Origin: Alnus glutinosa
Lineage: Eukaryota > Streptophyta > Magnoliopsida > Fagales > Betulaceae
Assembly (NCBI RefSeq): GCF_958979055.1
Contig: NC_084893.1
Span: forward strand, 5,893,071 to 5,957,070
DNA length: 64,000 bases
Direction of reading: 5' to 3'
The notes beneath the pieces are model-generated. The model was not told where the DNA came from. It was given only the letters and a program-made list of their open reading frames with translations, and made no database searches. The translations under genes were made by a program, and so were the position numbers. This document shows positions 60,549 to 64,000 of the stretch, piece by piece (the stretch's first letter is position 1; each line of letters begins with the position of its first letter).

Positions 60549-63231
60549 TTCTCTCATAACAAGCTATTATGATAGTTAGAGTATTATTAGTCTTTCCATT
60601 CAACAAAAGAGAGATTTTTAAGAGAATAAATGAAGACCCATATCACACACCATTTCAATTAGATGTTTCTTACTACGCCGTTGACTCACATTTTCACTTG
60701 TAAAATGTTATTTCACAGAGATTACAATTGCATGCACCAGAATAGACAATAGTCATGGTCCTTAGAATATTTTGATATACAACTTTTCGTATAACTTTGA
60801 ATAGAGCAGTGATATGACAATAGGTTTAGTTGAATGGCATAGTTGCCCTATGTATATGTAATTATAACATGTTTATATTCAGTTGTAAACTCGAATGTGT
60901 AAGTAAGTTGAGATTTTTTTTTTTTTTTAATACTCGATATACATAGTTGTGAATGAATAGAATGATGGTTGATCCTTAGAACTCTATTGATTTGTTTATA
61001 TGATGTTACAATTTCAAAGAAAAGATTATGGCAATTTTTATTGCGTAGTCATTGTTCAGGCGTAGTAGTAACACTCAAAGGTATTTATAAATTGCATAAC
61101 TAATTGGGGGCGTTACAACCACTATTTTCCTTGTTCTCTCTCTTGTCATTTTTCCTATATGACCCATTCACCAAATCGACGTTTAGAATGCAGCATTTCA
61201 TGCTCGAACCAAGCACATTGAGATTGATTTTCATTTTGTGTGTGATAAAGTTGCCTCTAAAGCACTAGACATGCACTTTCTTTCTAGCAAGGATAACTTG
61301 GCTGACATCCTCACCAAACCCATTACATCACATCGATTTATCTTCATGAGGACCAAGCTCAACATCCTATAACACATGTCTCACTTGTGGGGTGTGAAGA
61401 ACCAGCATCCAAATTAACCTACAATCAAGCCACCACTAAACAAGGAAATCACAAATCTGAGTAGAATCCCGATTAATACAGTCCTTGTATACAACTACAT
61501 GTTAAAATAATTGTCTATATAATCACATGTATATGTAAAGTGTAACTGTGTGAAAGAAATCAATCAAATTACCTCAGCTTATTAATGATTCAGTCTTCTC
61601 TTACTTCATTGCAAAGAAAAACAATATTGCTGTCATTTCAATTTTTGTGCACAATTCTAATTTGAATTTCAAGTATAAAATTCTAGAGAAGGCCACCGAT
61701 TCTTTTGATGGCTCAACGAAACTAGGACAAGGTGGAGCTGGTTCTGTGTTTAAGGGGACTCTCTCTGATGGGACAATTGTTTCAGTTAAAAGATTGTTCT
61801 TCAATAGGCGGCAATGGGCGGATGAGTTCTTCAATGAGGTGAATTTGATAAGCGGCATTCATCACAAGAACCTTGTTAGGCTTTTGGGTTGCAGCATTGA
61901 GGGCCCAGAAAGCCTTCTAATTTATGAATACCTGCCCAACAAAAGCCTCAATCAATTCATTTTCGGCGAGTAATCTAATAAGTTTTCTTTTTAAATTCAA
62001 TTGCTATGATACCATCATTTTCTACCACTATCATTGCCCCTAGCTTCCCAACTTCTCTGACACGTAGATTTTGGGTGTCTATTTATGCAGGTAAGAACAC
62101 GGTCCTTATCCTAAATTGGCAGAAGCGGTTTGATATCATCTCCGGAATAGCAGACAGCCTTGCATATCTTCATGGAGGTTGTGGAGAAAAAATTATCCAC
62201 AAAGACATCAAAACCAGCAATATTCTCCTTGATGAGAATCTTATTGCAAAAGTCGCTGATTTTGGACTTGCTCGATGTGTCACGCCAGATAAATCTCATG
62301 TTAGCACAGGAGTAGCAGGAACACTGTAAGCACAAACTGTCTCCATAAGTCTTGTCTTCCTTTTGGTCTACATGATTATTTACGTACAATTTAAGGTATA
62401 GCTTTTGCATTATATATTCTCAGGTTATCTTTTGAATCTCTACAGCCTTGACACAAAATTAGCCACACTATGAAATTGTCACTGAATTTATGAATATTTT
62501 TTTGTTTCTTCTAAAGTTCAAATAATGACATTTGCTGCAGGGGATACATGACTCCTGAATATCTTGTTCGAGGACATCTAACAGAGAAGGCAGATGTTTA
62601 TGATTTTGGAGTGCTGGTTCTAGAGGTTGCATGCGGTAGGAAGAATAGTGTTTTCATGCCAGGGTCAAGTTTAGTTTTGCACTCTATAAGATTCATTGCC
62701 TTTTGCATTGCTAATAAATAATGATATTAAGCATATGAAAGTTGATTCTCGGCAGCCTGGTGTCCTGGCTTTCATTGTTGCCATCAGGGTTGGAGGAATT
62801 ACAAGGCAAACAAAATTACTGCATCTCTTGATCCCGCCTTGAAAGATGTATATTCTGTGAGAGAGGCATCGAACATGCTTTAAATTGGGCTTCTTTGCAC
62901 GCAAGCTTCTGCTGCACTAAGACCATCCCTGTGTTGAAGTGGTTGAGATGCTAAGCAATGAAGAATGTGTCATTCCCTCACCGCAACAACCTCCATTCTT
63001 GAATGCTAGTGTCCTCAATTTGGATGACACCACCACTATTTATCCTACGACCAATTCAAACTGGCAAAAAACAATTGAACAGTTCTCTTCATCCTCAAAT
63101 GGGCAACCGTAAGCTGAAGTGTCCACTTTTTAGAGTGTGGAGTCTTTCAAATAAATTTGCAAAAGTGGGCATTCCTGGATCAAATAAATAGTCTTTCAAG
63201 ATTCCAAGCATTTGAGTCGAGCTACATTGAC

Positions 63232-64000
63232 CTCAAATTCTCTAAAGATTAGAAGAGAATGTCGATGTACTTACAATCAAAAGTAAGCGGAAATATATGC
63301 CATTGAGAGGAAAAGATAATGACCCAACGAAACTATATTTATGTAAATCTACTCGAAGTTCATATTTTTTATGAAGGGAGAGTTAGATTCTAGCTCTCCA
63401 AAACCTGTTGTGGTTTTCCTCCACACTTTTTTGTGGTGGTTCACTGCCTCCTTGTGAGTGCCTCTTGGGGAGGAGGTATGGCATCCATTCTAACCAATAA
63501 AACATCTACGCTTCTCTATCTGAGAGAAGCTCTCCAAAACCCCTAGTGGCTTTCCTCTGCACTCTTTGTGGTGGTTCACCGCCTTTTTGTGAGTGCCTCT
63601 TGGGAGGAGGTATGGCATCCATGCTCCCCCCCCCCCCCCCCTCCTTCATTTTCTAGTTTTTTTTTTTTTTTTCCTTGTGTTTTTCTCCCCTTTCTGCCAC
63701 CCGTAGTACCGCCAATCTGTAGCCTTCTCTCCAACCGTCATCCATGCTCTCTACCACTCCAAATCTGCTACGCCACCCAACCTCCATCTCTCCCAATTTT
63801 TGTTTGGATTTTTGATGGAGTTTTTTCAAAACTCGATATACTTTCCTCAGTCAAAGTCAACCCCGACGTCTAACATGCCCGTCCACCGACTTCTCCAGCT
63901 CCCCAGCTTCCCCTTGCTGCTAGCCTCGCTTAGATCTGCCACACACACGTCGAAGAGTGGTCATCATGCGCCTCCAGATCTCCTTTGACCGCCTCTCATG
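63232..64000. other. Terminal region with tandem repeat and C-rich tract
   Basis: A unit of about 100 bases, starting AGCTCTCCAAAACC and ending GGAGGTATGGCATCCAT, occurs at 63392-63492 and again at about 63528-63622. A run of about 16 C and a poly-T run follow. The remainder to the window edge is C-rich with no recognised protein. It could be the start of a retroelement or a leader that continues outside. Confidence 0.6.

Larger units (their letters stand above)
58560..61600 (+). mobile_element. Retroelement nest in intron 2 of the third CRK
   Basis: The copia relic is visible at about 61180-61372 as the RNase H end of a polyprotein. It reads AAFHARTKHIEIDFHF, then VASKALDMHFLSSKDNLADI and LTKPITSHRF, then a stop. 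LTR-like sequences with shared words (AACAAGGAAA, TTGTCTATATAA) lie at about 58590-58680 and 61390-61560. Between them, 59469-61117 has TG...CA ends (TGTAAACCCCGACTAATGG ... GGGGGCGTTACA), like a gypsy solo LTR, though I found no target duplication. The other two CRKs have only a short intron here. Confidence 0.7.
56976..63231 (+). pseudogene. Cysteine-rich receptor-like kinase 3, pseudogene
   Basis: Third member of the tandem array, recognisable from start to end but broken many times. Exon 1 (56976-58181) keeps signal peptide and both DUF26 motifs ([26 protein letters not shown]) but is split by a solo LTR, which brings a stop at 57126 after 50 codons. Exon 2 is about 58406-58518, with its donor GT changed to GA (58519-58520). 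Intron 2 is enlarged by about 3 kb of retroelement. The exon 3 acceptor CAG is CAA (61612-61614) and its donor is GC (61966-61967). In exon 4 (62091-62325), HRD has become HKD (62198-62206). The exon 5 donor is AT (62686-62687). Exon 6 has a TAA at 62881-62883 and an extra base near 62928. The kinase cannot be made. Confidence 0.93.

Overview
The window is nuclear DNA from a flowering plant, almost certainly a eudicot and perhaps a woody one. The evidence is AT-rich intergenic DNA, GT-AG introns in every gene, long (TA)n and (CT)n tracts, plant-only families (class I KNOX, cysteine-rich receptor-like kinases) and plant transposons (Cassandra TRIM, Helitrons, Mutator- and hAT-like MITEs, copia and gypsy remnants). 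I cannot name the species. The genes were rebuilt exon by exon from splice signals, reading frame and family resemblance. All six intact models close in frame.

Layout. 1-4.8 kb: repeats only (a 1.25-kb tandem duplication, MITEs, a Helitron cluster, a Cassandra solo LTR). 4.85-6.67 kb (+): four-exon glutaredoxin of the GRXC1 type (120 aa). 7.43-16.44 kb (-): thirteen-exon gene for a 1058-aa membrane protein with a secreted-side region of Ig-like folds and a polytopic C-terminus. 16.4-22.5 kb: intergenic, with MITEs and a possible LTR. 22.48-23.92 kb (-): two-exon DPH7-like WD40 gene (346 aa). 23.9-32.7 kb: intergenic, with foldback elements, a LINE RNase H relic and a GC-rich island. 32.68-43.62 kb (+): five-exon class I KNOX homeobox gene (321 aa) with a 9.2-kb third intron full of repeats. 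45.6-63.2 kb (+): tandem array of three cysteine-rich receptor-like kinase (CRK) genes. The first two are intact (658 and 702 aa). The third is a pseudogene broken by a solo LTR in exon 1, a copia/gypsy-like nest in intron 2, splice-site losses, a stop and a frameshift. 63.2-64.0 kb: tandem repeat and C-rich sequence, no gene recognised.

The genes have unrelated jobs: thiol redox/Fe-S chemistry, an undefined membrane function, diphthamide synthesis on eEF2, meristem identity, and extracellular signal perception. This is the usual plant arrangement rather than a pathway cluster. The CRK array is the one functional neighbourhood. Its copies share 5' leader, intron positions and a nearly identical kinase, while the ectodomains have diverged. 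I found no convincing new multi-gene system. The strongest observations are transposon histories that can be read directly from target-site duplications and the decay record of the third CRK.
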